Made by a program: the position numbers and the translations under genes
Notes under the pieces: generated by a model
What the model was told of the DNA's origin: nothing
The model's input: only the letters and a program-made list of their open reading frames with translations
The model's database searches: none
In this document: one piece after another, positions 30,907 to 43,336 of the stretch
Position numbering within the stretch: the stretch's first letter is position 1
How the letters are laid out: every line of letters starts with the position of its first letter
NCBI RefSeq assembly: GCF_900700375.1
Contig: NW_021629815.1
Location: 248,001-312,000 of the forward strand
Source of the DNA: Denticeps clupeoides
Taxonomy: Eukaryota; Chordata; Actinopteri; Clupeiformes; Denticipitidae
Length of the DNA stretch: 64,000 bases
Reading direction: 5' to 3'

Positions 30907-33900
30907 TATCAAAAGATTGTCACTTTTTCAAGGTCAAACGTGTTTTTGCACAAAACAAGCTGAAAGCACATGAGACATGCTGAGTTCTTCAACTTTATGT
31001 GTTGGAAATGAAGTTTCTATGTTGTAAGAAAGAAAAGGTTGTAAAAAGATTAGAATTCGCAGTCCGGAATCAACTTTTTCATGTTTGGGCCTTACACGCG
31101 CTGAAAATCACTTTAAAGCACTCCGTTCAAGGTCTAACATAATTTGACAGAAACAAAGCTAAAAACCAATGAAAGTTCAAATTTTCTTTAAGGATACTGC
31201 TAGAAATGATGTTCTTAAGTGTTTCACAGTGTTAGACATGTAAAATTTTGATGGAAAAGTGTAGTTTTAGGAGAAAATGTGTTTTTCAAGGTCAAACTTC
31301 GTTTTACAGAAAAAAGGCCTAAAACACATGAAATTTCAAATTCTCTTTATTTCTCCTTTTAGTTTAGGATGTTCCTATGTATTTCCAAGTGTTAGATGTT
31401 TAAAATGTTGATGGGAAAGTTTTTTATCAAAAGATTGTCACTTTTTCAAGGTCAAACGTGTTTTTGCACAAAACAAGCTGAAAACACATGAGACATGCTG
31501 AGTTCTTCAACTTTCTGTGTTGGAAATGAAGTTTCTATGTTGTAAGAAAGAAAAGGTTGTAAAAAGATTAGAATTCGCAGTCCGGAATCAACTTTTTCAT
31601 GTTTGGGCCTTACACAGCGCTGAAAATCACTTTAAAGCACTCCGTTCAAGGTCTAACATAATTTGACAGAAACAAAGCTAAAAACCAATGAAAGTTCAAT
31701 TTTCTTTAAGGATACTGCTAGAAATGATGTTCTAAAGTGTTTCACAGTGTTAGACATGTAAAATTTTGATGGAAAAGTGTAGTTTTAGGAGAAAATGTGT
31801 TTTCAAGGTCAAACTTCGTTTTACAGAAAAAAGGCCTAAAACACATGAAATTTCAAATTCTCTTTATTTCTCCTTTTAGTTTAGGATGTTCTTATGTATT
31901 TCCAAGTGTTAGATGTTTAAAATGTTGATGGGAAAGTGTTTTATCAAAAGATTGTCACTTTTTCAAGGTCAAACGTGTTTTTGCACAAAACAAGCTGAAA
32001 ACACATGAGACATGCTGAGTTCTTCAACTTTCTGTGTTGGAAATGAAGTTTCTATGTTGTAAGAAAGAAAAGGTTGTAAAAAGATTAGAATTCGCAGTCC
32101 GGAATCAACTTTTTCATGTTTGGGCCTTACACGCGCTGAAAATCACTTTAAAGCACTCCGTTCAAGGTCTAACATAATTTGACAGAAACAAAGCTAAAAA
32201 CCAATGAAAGTTCAAATTTTCTTTAAGGATACTGCTAGAAATGATGTTCTTAAGTGTTTCACAGTGTTAGACATGTAAAATTTCGATGGAAAAGTGTAGT
32301 TATAGGAGAAAATGTGTTTTTCAAGGTCAAACATCCTTTTACAGAAAAAAGGCCTAAAGCACATGAAATTTCAAATTCTCTTTATTTCTCCTTTTAGTTT
32401 AGGATGTTCTTATGTATTTCCAAGTGTTAGATGTTTAAAATGTTGATGGGAAAGTGTTTTATGATGTTCTTATGATGTTCTTAAGTGTTTCACAGTGTTA
32501 GACATGTAAAATTTTGATGGAAAAGTGTAGTTTTAGGAGAAAATGTGTTTGTCAAGGTCAAACTTCATTTTACAGAAAAAAGGCCTAAAACACATGAAAT
32601 TTCAAATTCTCTTTATTTCCCCTTTTGGTTTAGGATGTTCTTATGTATTTCCAAGTCTTAGATGTTTAAAATGTTGATGGGAAAGTGTTTTATCAAAAGA
32701 TTGTCACTTTTTCAAGGTCAAACGTGTTTTTGCACAAAACAAGCTGAAAGCACATGAGACATGCTGAATTCTTCAACTTTCTGTGTTGGAAATGAAGTTT
32801 CTATGTTGTAAGAAAGAAAAGGTTGTAAAAAGATTAAAATTCGCAGTCCGGAATCAACTTTTTCATGTTTGGGCCTTACAAGCGCTGAAAATCACTTTAA
32901 AGCACTCCGTTCAACGTCTAACATAATTTGACAGAAACAAAGCTAAAAACCAATGAAAGTTCAAATTTTCTTTAAGGATACTGCTAGAAATGATGTTCTT
33001 AAGTGTTTCACAGTGTTAGACATGTAAAATTTTGATGGAAAAGTGTAGTTTTAGGAGAAAATGTGTTTTTCAAGGTCAAACTTCGTTTTACAGAAAAAAG
33101 GCCTAAAACACATGAAATTTCAAATTCTCTTTATTTCTCCTTTTAGTTTAGGATGTTCTTATGTATTTCCAAGTGTTAGATGTTTAAAATGTTGATGGGA
33201 AAGTGTTTTATCAAAAGATTGTCACTTTTTCAAGGTCAAACGTGTTTTTGCACAAAACTAGCTGAAAACACACGAGACATGCTGAGTTCTTCAACTTTCT
33301 GTGTTGGAAATGAAGTTTCTATGTTGTAAGAAAGAAAAGGTTGTAAAAAGATTAGAATTCGCAGTCCGGAATCAACTTTTTCATGTTTGGGCCTTACACA
33401 GCGCTGAAAATCACTTTAAAGCACTCCGTTCAAGGTCTAACATAATTTGACAGAAACAAAGCTAAAAAGCAATGAAAGTTCAAATTTTCTTTAAGGATAC
33501 TGCTAGAAATGATGTTCTTAAGTGTTTCACAGTGTTAGACATGTAAAATTTTGATGGAAAAGTGTAGTTTTAGGAGAAAATGTGTTTTTCAAGGTCAAAC
33601 TTCGTTTTACAGAAAAAAGGCCTAAAACACATGAAATTTCAAATTCTCTTTATTTCTCCTTTTAGTTTAGGATGTTCTTATGTATTTCCAAGTGTTAGAT
33701 GTTTAAAATGTTGATGGGAAAGTGTTTTATCAAAAGATTGTCACTTTTTCAAGGTCAAACGTGTTTTTGCACAAAACAAGCTGAAAACACATGAGACATG
33801 CTGAATTCTTCAACTTTCTGTGTTGGAAATGAAGTTTCTATGTTGTAAGAAAGAAAAGGTTGAAAAAAGATTAGAATTCGCAGTCCGGAATCAACTTTTT

Positions 33901-34600
33901 CATGTTTGGGCCTTACACGCGCTGAAAATCACTTTAAAGCACTCCGTTCAAGGTCTAACATAATTTGACAGAAACAAAGCTAAAAACCAATGAAAGTTCA
34001 AATTTTCTTTAAGGATACTGCTAGAAATGATGTTCTAAAGTGTTTCACAGTGTTAGACATGTAAAATTTTGATGGAAAAGTGTAGTTTTAGGAGAAAATG
34101 TGTTTTTCAAGGTCAAACTTCGTTTTACAGAAAAAAGGCCTAAAACACATGAAATTTCAAATTCTCTTTATTTCTCCTTTTAGTTTAGGATGTTCTTATG
34201 TATTTCCAAGTGTTAGATGTTTAAAATGTTGATGGGAAAGTGTTTTATCAAAAGATTGTCACTTTTTCAAGGTCAAACGTGTTTTTGCACAAAACAAGCT
34301 GAAAACACATGAGACATGCTGAATTCTTATACTTTCTGAGTTGGAAATGAAGTTTCTATGTTGTAAGAAAGAAAAGGTTGTAAAAAGATTAGAATTCGCA
34401 GTCCGGAATCAACTTTTTCATGTTTGGGCCTTACACACGCTGAAAATCACTTTAAAGCACTCCGTTCAAGGTCTAACATAATTTGACAGAAACAAAGCTA
34501 AAAACCAATGAAAGTTCAAATTTTCTTTAAGGATACTGCTAGAAATGATGTTCTTAAGTGTTTCACAGTGTTAGACATGTAAATTTTGATGGAAAAGTGT

Positions 34601-34708
34601 GAAGAAGGGTCAAGTGTGGGGGGTGTCAACTGTAGGGCCTGTCAAAGCCCATTGAGACAGACTGTATGTGATTTTGGGCGATATAAGAAATAAATGTTGT
34701 TGTTGTTG
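34601..34708 (+). mobile_element. Shortened copy of the same LINE/SINE tail
   Basis: Identical in position and right-hand junction to the 25882-26140 insertion, but about 152 bp at its left are missing. The deletion joins GTGT of the satellite to GTGT inside the insert (GTGT|GAAGAAGG), a 4-base microhomology. It sits in the last trimer of higher-order copy 1. Confidence 0.85.
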
Positions 34709-34870
34709 TTTTAGGAGAAAATGTGTTTTTCAAGGTCAAACTTCGTTTTACAGAAAAAAAGGCCTAAAACACATGAAATTTCAAATTCTCTTTATTTCTC
34801 CTTTTAGTTTAGGATGTTCTTATATATTTCCAAGTGTTAGATGTTTAAAATGTTGATGGGAAAGTGTTTT

Positions 34871-37800
34871 ATGATGTTCTTATGATGTTCTTAAGTGTTT
34901 CACAGTGTTAGACATGTAAAAGTTTGATGGAAAAGTGTAGTTTTAGGAGAAAATGTGTTTTTCAAGGTCAAACTTCGTTTTACAGAAAAAAGGCCTAAAA
35001 CACATGAAATTTCAAATTCTCTTTATTTCTCCTTTTAGTTTAGGATGTTCTTATGTATTTCCAAGTGTTAGATGTTTAAAATGTTGATGGGAAAGTGTTT
35101 TATCAAAAGATTGTCACTTTTTCAAGGTCAAACGTGTTTTTGCACAAAACAAGCTGAAAACACATGAGACATGCTGAATTCTTCAACTTTCTGTGTTGGA
35201 AATGAAGTTTCTATGTTGTAAGAAAGAAAAGGTTGTAAAAAGATTAGAATTCGCAGTCCGGAATCAACTTTTTCATGTTTGGGCCTTACACGCGCTGAAA
35301 ATCACTTTAAAGCACTCCGTTCAAGGTCTAACATAATTTGACAGAAACAAAGCTAAAAACCAATGAAAGTTCAAATTTTCTTTAAGGATACTGCTAGAAA
35401 TGATGTTCTTAAGTGTTTCACAGTGTTAGACATGTAAAATTTGATGGAAAAGTGTAGTTTTAGGAGAAAATGTGTTTTTCAAGGTCAAACTTCGTTTTAC
35501 AGAAAAAAGGCCTAAAACACATGAAATTTCAAATTCTCTTTATTTCTCCTTTTAGTTTAGGATGTTCTTATATATTTCCAAGTGTTAGATGTTTAAAATG
35601 TTGATGGGAAAGTGTTTTATCAAAAGATTGTCACTTTTTCAAGGTCAAACGTGTTTTTGCACAAAACAAGCTGAAAACACATGAGACATGCTGAATTCTT
35701 CAACTTTCTGTGTTGGAAATGAAGTTTCTATGTTGTAAGAAAGAAAAGGTTGTAAAAAGATTAGAATTCGCAGTCCGGAATCAACTTTTTCATGTTTGGG
35801 CCTTACACGCGCTGAAAATCACTTTAAAGCACTCCGTTCAAGGTCTAACATAATTTGACAGAAACAAAGCTAAAAACCAATGAAAGTTCAAATTTTCTTT
35901 AAGGATACTGCTAGAAATGATGTTCTTAAGTGTTTCACAGTGTTAGACATGTAAAATTTTGATGGAAAAGTGTAGTTTTAGGAGAAAATGTGTTTTTCAA
36001 GGTCAAACTTCGTTTTACAGAAAAAAGGCCTAAAACACATGAAATTTCAAATTCTCTTTATTTCTCCTTTTAGTTTAGGATGTTCTTATGTATTTCCAAG
36101 TGTTAGATGTTTAAAATGTTGATGGGAAAGTGTTTTATCAAAAGATTGTCACTTTTTCAAGGTCAAACGTGTTTTTGCACAAAACAAGCTGAAAACACAT
36201 GAGACATGCTGAATTCTTCAACTTTCTGTGTTGGAAATGAAGTTTCTATGTTGTAAGAAAGAAAAGGTTTTAAAAAATATTAGAATTCGCAGTCCGGAAT
36301 CAACTTTTTCATGTTTGGGCCTTACACGCGCTGAAAATCACTTTAAAGCACTCCGTTCAAGGTCTAACATAATTTGACAGAAACAAAGCTAAAAACCAAT
36401 GAAAGTTCAAATTTTCTTTAAGGATACTGCTAGAAATGATGTTCTTAAGTGTTTCACAGTGTTAGACATGTAAAATTTTGATGGAAAAGTGTAGTTTTAG
36501 GAGAAAATGTGTTTTTCAAGGTCAAACTTCGTTTTACAGAAAAAAGGCCTAAAACACATGAAATTTCAAATTCTCTTTATTTCTCCTTTTAGTTTAGGAT
36601 GTTCTTATGTATTTCCAAGTGTTAGATGTTTAAAATGTTGATGGGAAAGTGTTTTATCAAAAGATTGTCACTTTTTCAAGGTCAAACGTGTTTTTGCACA
36701 AAACAAGCTGAAAACACATGAGACATGCTGAATTCTTCAACTTTCTGTGTTGGAAATGAAGTTTCTATGTTGTAAGAAAGAAAAGGTTGTAAAAAGATTA
36801 GAATTCGAAGTCCGGAATCAACTTTTTCATGTTTGGGCCTTACACGCGCTGAAAATCACTTTAAAGCACTCCGTTCAAGGTCTAACATAATTTGACAGCA
36901 ACAAAGCTAAAAACCAATGAAAGTTCAAAATTTCTTTAAGGATACTGCTAGAAATGATGTTCTTAAGTGTTTCACAGTGTTAGACATGTAAAATTTTGAT
37001 GGAAAAGTGTAGTTTTAGGAGAAAATGTGTTTTTCAAGGTCAAACTTCGTTTTACAGAAAAAAGGCCTAAAACACATGAAATTTCAAATTCTCTTTATTT
37101 CTCCTTTTAGTTTAGGATGTTCTTATGTATTTCCAAGTGTTAGATGTTTAAAATGTTGATGGGAAAGTGTTTTATCAAAAGATTGTCACTTTTTCAAGGT
37201 CAAACGTGTTTTTGCACAAAACAAGCTGAAAACACATGAGACATGCTGAATTCTTCAACTTTCTGAGTTGGAAATGAAGTTTCTATGTTGTAAGAAAGAA
37301 AAGGTTGTAAAAAGATTAGAATTCGCAGTCCGGAATCAACTTTTTCATGTTTGGGCCTTACACGCGCTGAAAATCACTTTAAAGCACTCCGTTCAAGGTC
37401 TAACATAATTTGACAGAATCAAAGCTAAAAACCAATGAAAGTTCAAATTTTCTTTAAGGATACTGCTAGAAATGATGTTCTTAAGTGTTTCACAGTGTTA
37501 GACATGTAAAATTTTGATGGAAAAGTGTAGTTTTAGGAGAAAATGTGTTTTTCAAGGTCAAACTTCGTTTTACAGAAAAAAGGCCTAAAACACATGAAAT
37601 TTCAAATTCTCTTTATTTCTCCTTTTAGTTTAGGATGTTCTTATGTATTTCCAAGTGTTAGATGTTTAAAATGTTGATGGGAAAGTGTTTTATCAAAAGA
37701 TTGTCACTTTTTCAAGGTCAAACGTGTTTTTGCACAAAACAAGCTGAAAACACATGAGACATGCTGAATTCTTCAACTTTCTGTGTTGGAAATGAAGTTT

Positions 37801-40800
37801 CTATGTTGTAAGAAAGAAAAGGTTGTAAAAAGATTAGAATTCGCAGTCCGGAATCAACTTTTTCATGTTTGGGCCTTACAAGTGCTGAAAATCACTTTAA
37901 AGCACTCCGTTCAACGTCTAACTTAATTTGACAGAAACAAAGCTAAAACCAATGAAAGTTCAAATTTTCTTTAAGGATACTGCTAGAAATGATGTTCTTA
38001 AGTGTTTCACAGTGTTAGACATGTAAAATTTTGATGGAAAAGTGTAGTTTTAGGAGAAAATGTGTTTTTCAAGGTCAAACTTCGTTTTACAGAAAAAAGG
38101 CCTAAAACACATGAAATTTCAAATTCTCTTTATTTCTCCTTTTAGTTTAGGATGTTCTTATGTATTTCCAAGTGTTAGATGTTTAAAATGTTGATGGGAA
38201 AGTGTTTTATCAAAAGATTGTCACTTTTTCAAGGTCAAACGTGTTTTTGCACAAAACAAGCTGAAAACACATGAGACATGCTGAATTCTTCAACTTTCTG
38301 TGTTGGAAATGAAGTTTCTATGTTGTAAGAAAGAAAAGGTTGTAAAAAGATTAGAATTCGCAGTCCGGAATCAACTTTTTCATGTTTGGGCCTTACACAC
38401 GCTGAAAATCACTTTAAAGCACTCCGTTCAAGGTCTAACATAATTTGACAGAAACAAAGCTAAAAACCAATGAAAGTTCAAAATTTCTTTAAGGATACTG
38501 CTAGAAATGATGTTCTTAAGTGTTTCACAGTGTTAGACATGTAAAATTTTGATGGAGAAGTGTAGTTTTAGGAGAAAATGTGAATGTGTTTTTCAAGGTC
38601 AAACTTCGTTTTACAGAAAAAAGGCCTAAAACACATGAAATTTCAAATTCTCTTTATTTCTCCTTTTAGTTTAGGATGTTCTTATGTATTTCCAAGTGTT
38701 AGATGTTTAAAATGTTGATGGGAAAGTGTTTTATCAAAAGATTGTCACTTTTTCAAGGTCAAACGTGTTTTTGCACAAAACAAGCTGAAAACACATGAGA
38801 CATGCTGAATTCTTCAACTTTCTGTGTTGGAAATGAAGTTTCTATGTTGTAAGAAAGAAAAGGTTGTAAAAGATTAGAATTCGCAGTCCGGAATCAACTT
38901 TTTCATGTTTGGGCCTTACACGCGCTGAAAATCACTTTAAAGCACTCCGTTCAAGGTCAAACATAATTTTACAGAAACAAAGCTAAAAACAACTGAAAGT
39001 TCAAATTTTCTTTAAGGATACTGCTAGAAATGATGTTCTTAAGTGTTTCACAGTGTTAGACATGTAAAATTTCGATGGAAAAGTGTAGTTATAGGAGAAA
39101 ATGTGTTTTTCAAGGTCAAACATCGTTTTACAGAAAAAAGGCCTAAAGCACATGAAATTTCAAATTCTCTTTATTTCTCCTTTTAGTTTAGGATGTTCTT
39201 ATGTATTTCCAAGTGTTAGATGTTTAAAATGTTGATGGGAAAGTGTTTTATGATGTTCTTATGATGTTCTTAAGTGTTTCACAGTGTTAGACATGTAAAA
39301 TTTTGATGCAAAAGTGTAGTTTTAGGAGAAAATGTGTTTTTCAAGGTCAAACATCGTTTTACAGAAAAAAGGCCTAAAACACATGAAATTTCAAATTCTA
39401 TTTCTTTCTCCTTTTAGTTTAGGATGTTCTTATGTATTTGAAAGTGTTAGATTTTGAAAATGTTGATGGGAAAGTTTTTTATCAAAAGAATGTCACTTTT
39501 TCAAGGTCAAACGTGTTTTTGCACACAACAAGCTGAAAACACCTGAGACATGCTGAATTCTTCAACTTTCTGTGTTGGAAATGAACTTTCTATGTTGTAA
39601 GAAAGAAAAGGTTGTAAAAAGATTAGAATTCACAGTCCGGAATCAACTTTTTCATGTTTGGGCCTTACACGAGCTGAAAATCACTTTAAAGCACTCCGTT
39701 CAAGGTTAATAATTTGACAGAAACAAAGCTAAAACACATGAAAGTTCAAATTTTCTTTAGGGATACTGTTAGAAATGATGTTCTTAAGTGTTTCACAGTG
39801 TTAGACCATGTAAAATTTGGATGGAAAAGTGTAGTTTTAGGAGAAAATGTGTTTTTCAAGGTCAAACATCGTTTTACAGAAAAAAGGCCTAAAACACATG
39901 AAATTTCAAATTCTCTTTATTTCTCCTTTTAGTTTAGGATGTTCTTATGTATTTCCAAGTGTTAGATGTTTAAAATGTTGATGGGAAAGTGTTTTATCAA
40001 AAGATTGTCACTTTTTCAAGGTCAAACGTGTTTTTGCACAAAACAAGCTGAAAACACATGAGACATGCTGAATTCTTCAACTTTCTGTGTTGGAAATGAA
40101 GTTTCTATGTTGTAAGAAAGAAAAGGTTGTAAAAATATTAGAATTCGCAGTCCGGAATCAACTTTTTCATGTTTGGGCCTTACACACGCTGAAAATCACT
40201 TTAAAGCACTCCGTTCAAGGTCTAACATAATTTGACAGAAACAAAGCTAAAAACCAATGAAAGTTCAAATTTTCTTTAAGGATACTGCTAGAAATGATGT
40301 TCTTAAGTGTTTCACAGTGTTAGACATGTAAAATTTTGATGGAAAAAGTGTAGTTTTAGGAGAAAATGTGTTTTTCAAGGTCAAACTTCGTTTTACAGAA
40401 AAAAGGCCTAAAACACATGAAATTTCAAATTCTCTTTATTTCTCCATTTAGTTTAGGATGTTCTTATGTATTTCCAAGTGTTAGATGTTTAAAATGTTGA
40501 TGGGAAAGTGTTTTATCAAAAGATTGTCACTTTTTCAAGGTCAAACGTGTTTTTGCACAAAACAAGCTGAAAACACATGAGACATGCTGAATTCTTCAAC
40601 TTTCTGAGTTGGAAATGAAGTTTCTATGTTGTAAGAAAGAAAAGGTTGTAAAAAGATTAGAATTCACAGTCCAGAATCAACTTTTTCATGTTTGGGCCTT
40701 ACACGCGCTGAAAATCCCTTTAAAGCACTCCGTTCAAGGTCAAACATAATTTTACAGAATCAAAGCTAAAAACAGATGAAAGTTCAAATTTACTTTAAGG

Positions 40801-43336
40801 ATACTGCTAGAAATTATGTTCTTAAGTGTTTCACAGTGTCAGACATGTAAAATTTTGATGGAAAAGTGTAGTTTTAGGAGAAAATGTGTTTTTCAAGGTC
40901 AAACATCCTTTTACAGAAAAAAGGCCTAAAGCACATGAAATTTCAAATTCTCTTTATTTCTCCTTTTAGTTTAGGATGTTCTTATGTATTTCCAAGTGTT
41001 AGATGTTTAAAATGTTGATGGGAAAGTGTTTTATGATGTTCTTATGATGTTCTTAAGTGTTTCACAGTGTTAGACATGTAAAATTTTGATGGAAAAGTGT
41101 AGTTTTAGGAGAAAATGTGTTTTTCAAGGTCAAACTTCGTTTTACAGAAAAAAGGCCTAAAACACATGAAATTTCAAATTCTCTTTATTTCTCCTTTTAG
41201 TTTAGGATGTTCTTATGTATTTCCAAGTGTTAGATGTTTAAAATGTTGTTGGGAAAGTGTTTTATCAAAAGATTGTCACTTTTTCAAGGTCAAACGTGTT
41301 TTTGCACAAAACAAGCTGAAAACACATGAGACATGCTGAATTCTTCAACTTTCTGTGTTGGAAATGAAGTTTCTATGTTGTAAGAAAGAAAAGGTTGTAA
41401 AAAGATTAGAATTCGCAGTCCGGAATCAACTTTTTCATGTTTGGGCCTTACACGCGCTGAAAATCACTTTAAAGCACTCCGTTCAAGGTCTAACATAATT
41501 TGACAGAAACAAAGCTAAAAACCAATGAAAGTTCAAATTTTCTTTAAGGATACTGCTAGAAATGATGTTCTTAAGTGTTTCACAGTGTTAGACATGTAAA
41601 ATTTTGATGGAAAAGTGTAGTTTTAGGAGAAAATGTGTTTTTCAAGGTCAAACTTCGTTTTACAGAAAAAAGGCCTAAAACACATGAAATTTCAAATTCT
41701 CTTTATTTCTCCTTTTAGTTTAGGATGTTCTTATGTATTTCCAAGTGTTAGATGTTTAAAATGTTGATGGGAAAGTGTTTTATCAAAAGATTGTCACTTT
41801 TTCAAGGTCAAACGTGTTTTTGCACAAAACAAGCTGAAAACACATGAGACATGCTGAATTCTTCAACTTTCTGTGTTGGAAATGAAGTTTCTATGTTGTA
41901 AGAAAGAAAAGGTTGTAAAAAGATTAGAATTCGCAGTCCGGAATCAACTTTTTCATGTTTGGGCCTTACACGCGCTGAAAATCACTTTAAAGCACTCCGT
42001 TCAAGGTCTAACATAATTTGACAGAAACAAAGCTAAAAACCAATGAAAGTTCAAATTTTCTTTAAGGATACTGCTAGAAATGATGTTCTTAAGTGTTTCA
42101 CAGTGTTAGACATGTAAAATTTTGATGGAAAAGTGTAGTTTTAGGAGAAAATGTGTTTTTCAAGGTCAAACTTCGTTTTACAGAAAAAAGGCCTAAAACA
42201 CATGAAATTTCAAATTCTCTTTATTTCTCCTTTTAGTTTAGGATGTTCTTATGTATTTCCAAGTGTTAGATGTTTAAAATGTTGATGGGAAAGTGTTTTA
42301 TCAATAGATTGTCACTTTTTCAAGGTCAAACGTGTTTTTGCACAAAACAAGCTGAAAACACATGAGACATGCTGAATTCTTCAACTTTCTGTGTTGGAAA
42401 TGAAGTTTCTATGTTGTAAGAAAGAAAAGGTTGTAAAAAGATTAGAATTCGCAGTCCGGAATCAACTTTTTCATGTTTGGGCCTTACACGCGCTGAAAAT
42501 CACTTTAAAGCACTCCGTTCAAGGTCTAACATAATTTGACAGAAACAAAGCTAAAAACCAATGAAAGTTCAAATTTTCTTTAAGGATACTGCTAGAAATG
42601 ATGTTCTTAAGTGTTTCACAGTGTTAGACATGTAAAATTTTGATGGAAAAGTGTAGTTTTAGGAGAAAATGTGTTTTTCAAGGTCAAACTTCGTTTTACA
42701 GAAAAAAGGCCTAAAACACATGAAATTTCAAATTCTCTTTATTTCTCCTTTTAGTTTAGGATGTTCTTATGTATTTCCAAGTGTTAGATGTTTAAAATGT
42801 TGATGGGAAAGAGTTTTATCAAAAGATTGTCACTTTTTCAAGGTCAAACGTGTTTTTGCACAAAACAAGCTGAAAACACATGAGACATGCTGAATTCTTC
42901 AACTTTCTGTGTTGGAAATGAAGTTTCTATGTTGTAAGAAAGAAAAGGTTGTAAAAAGATTAAAAAATCGCAGTCCGGAATCAACTTTTTCATGTTTGGG
43001 CCTTACACGCGCTGAAAATCACTTTAAAGCACTCCGTTCAACGTCTAACATAATTTGACAGAAACAAAGCTAAAAACCAATGAAAGTTCAAATTTTCTTT
43101 AAGGATACTGCTAGAAATGATGTTCTTAAGTGTTTCACAGTGTTAGACATGTAAAATTTTGATGGAAAAGTGTAGTTTTAGGAGAAAATGTGTTTTTCAA
43201 GGTCAAACTTCGTTTTACAGAAAAAAGGCCTAAAACACATGAAATTTCAAATTCTCTTTATTTCTCCTTTTAGTTTAGGATGTTCTTATGTATTTCCAAG
43301 TGTTAGATGTTTAAAATGTTGATGGGAAAGTGTTTT
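34871..43336 (+). repeat. Higher-order repeat copy 2
   Basis: Fifteen trimers arranged 8+3+4 (junctions at 39250, 41033, 43337); 8466 bp, no foreign insertion. Confidence 0.8.

Larger units (their letters stand above)
26302..34870 (+). repeat. Higher-order repeat copy 1
   Basis: Fifteen trimers arranged 8+3+4, with extension junctions at 30677, 32461 and 34871. The length of 8569 bp includes a LINE-tail remnant of about 105 bp; without it the unit is about 8.46 kb. Confidence 0.8.

Noticed and set aside
38575-38592. Six-base duplication in subunit B (AATGTGAATGTG), with a similar one at 59762-59772
   Set aside because: Short slippage events at different units; too small to mark relationships.
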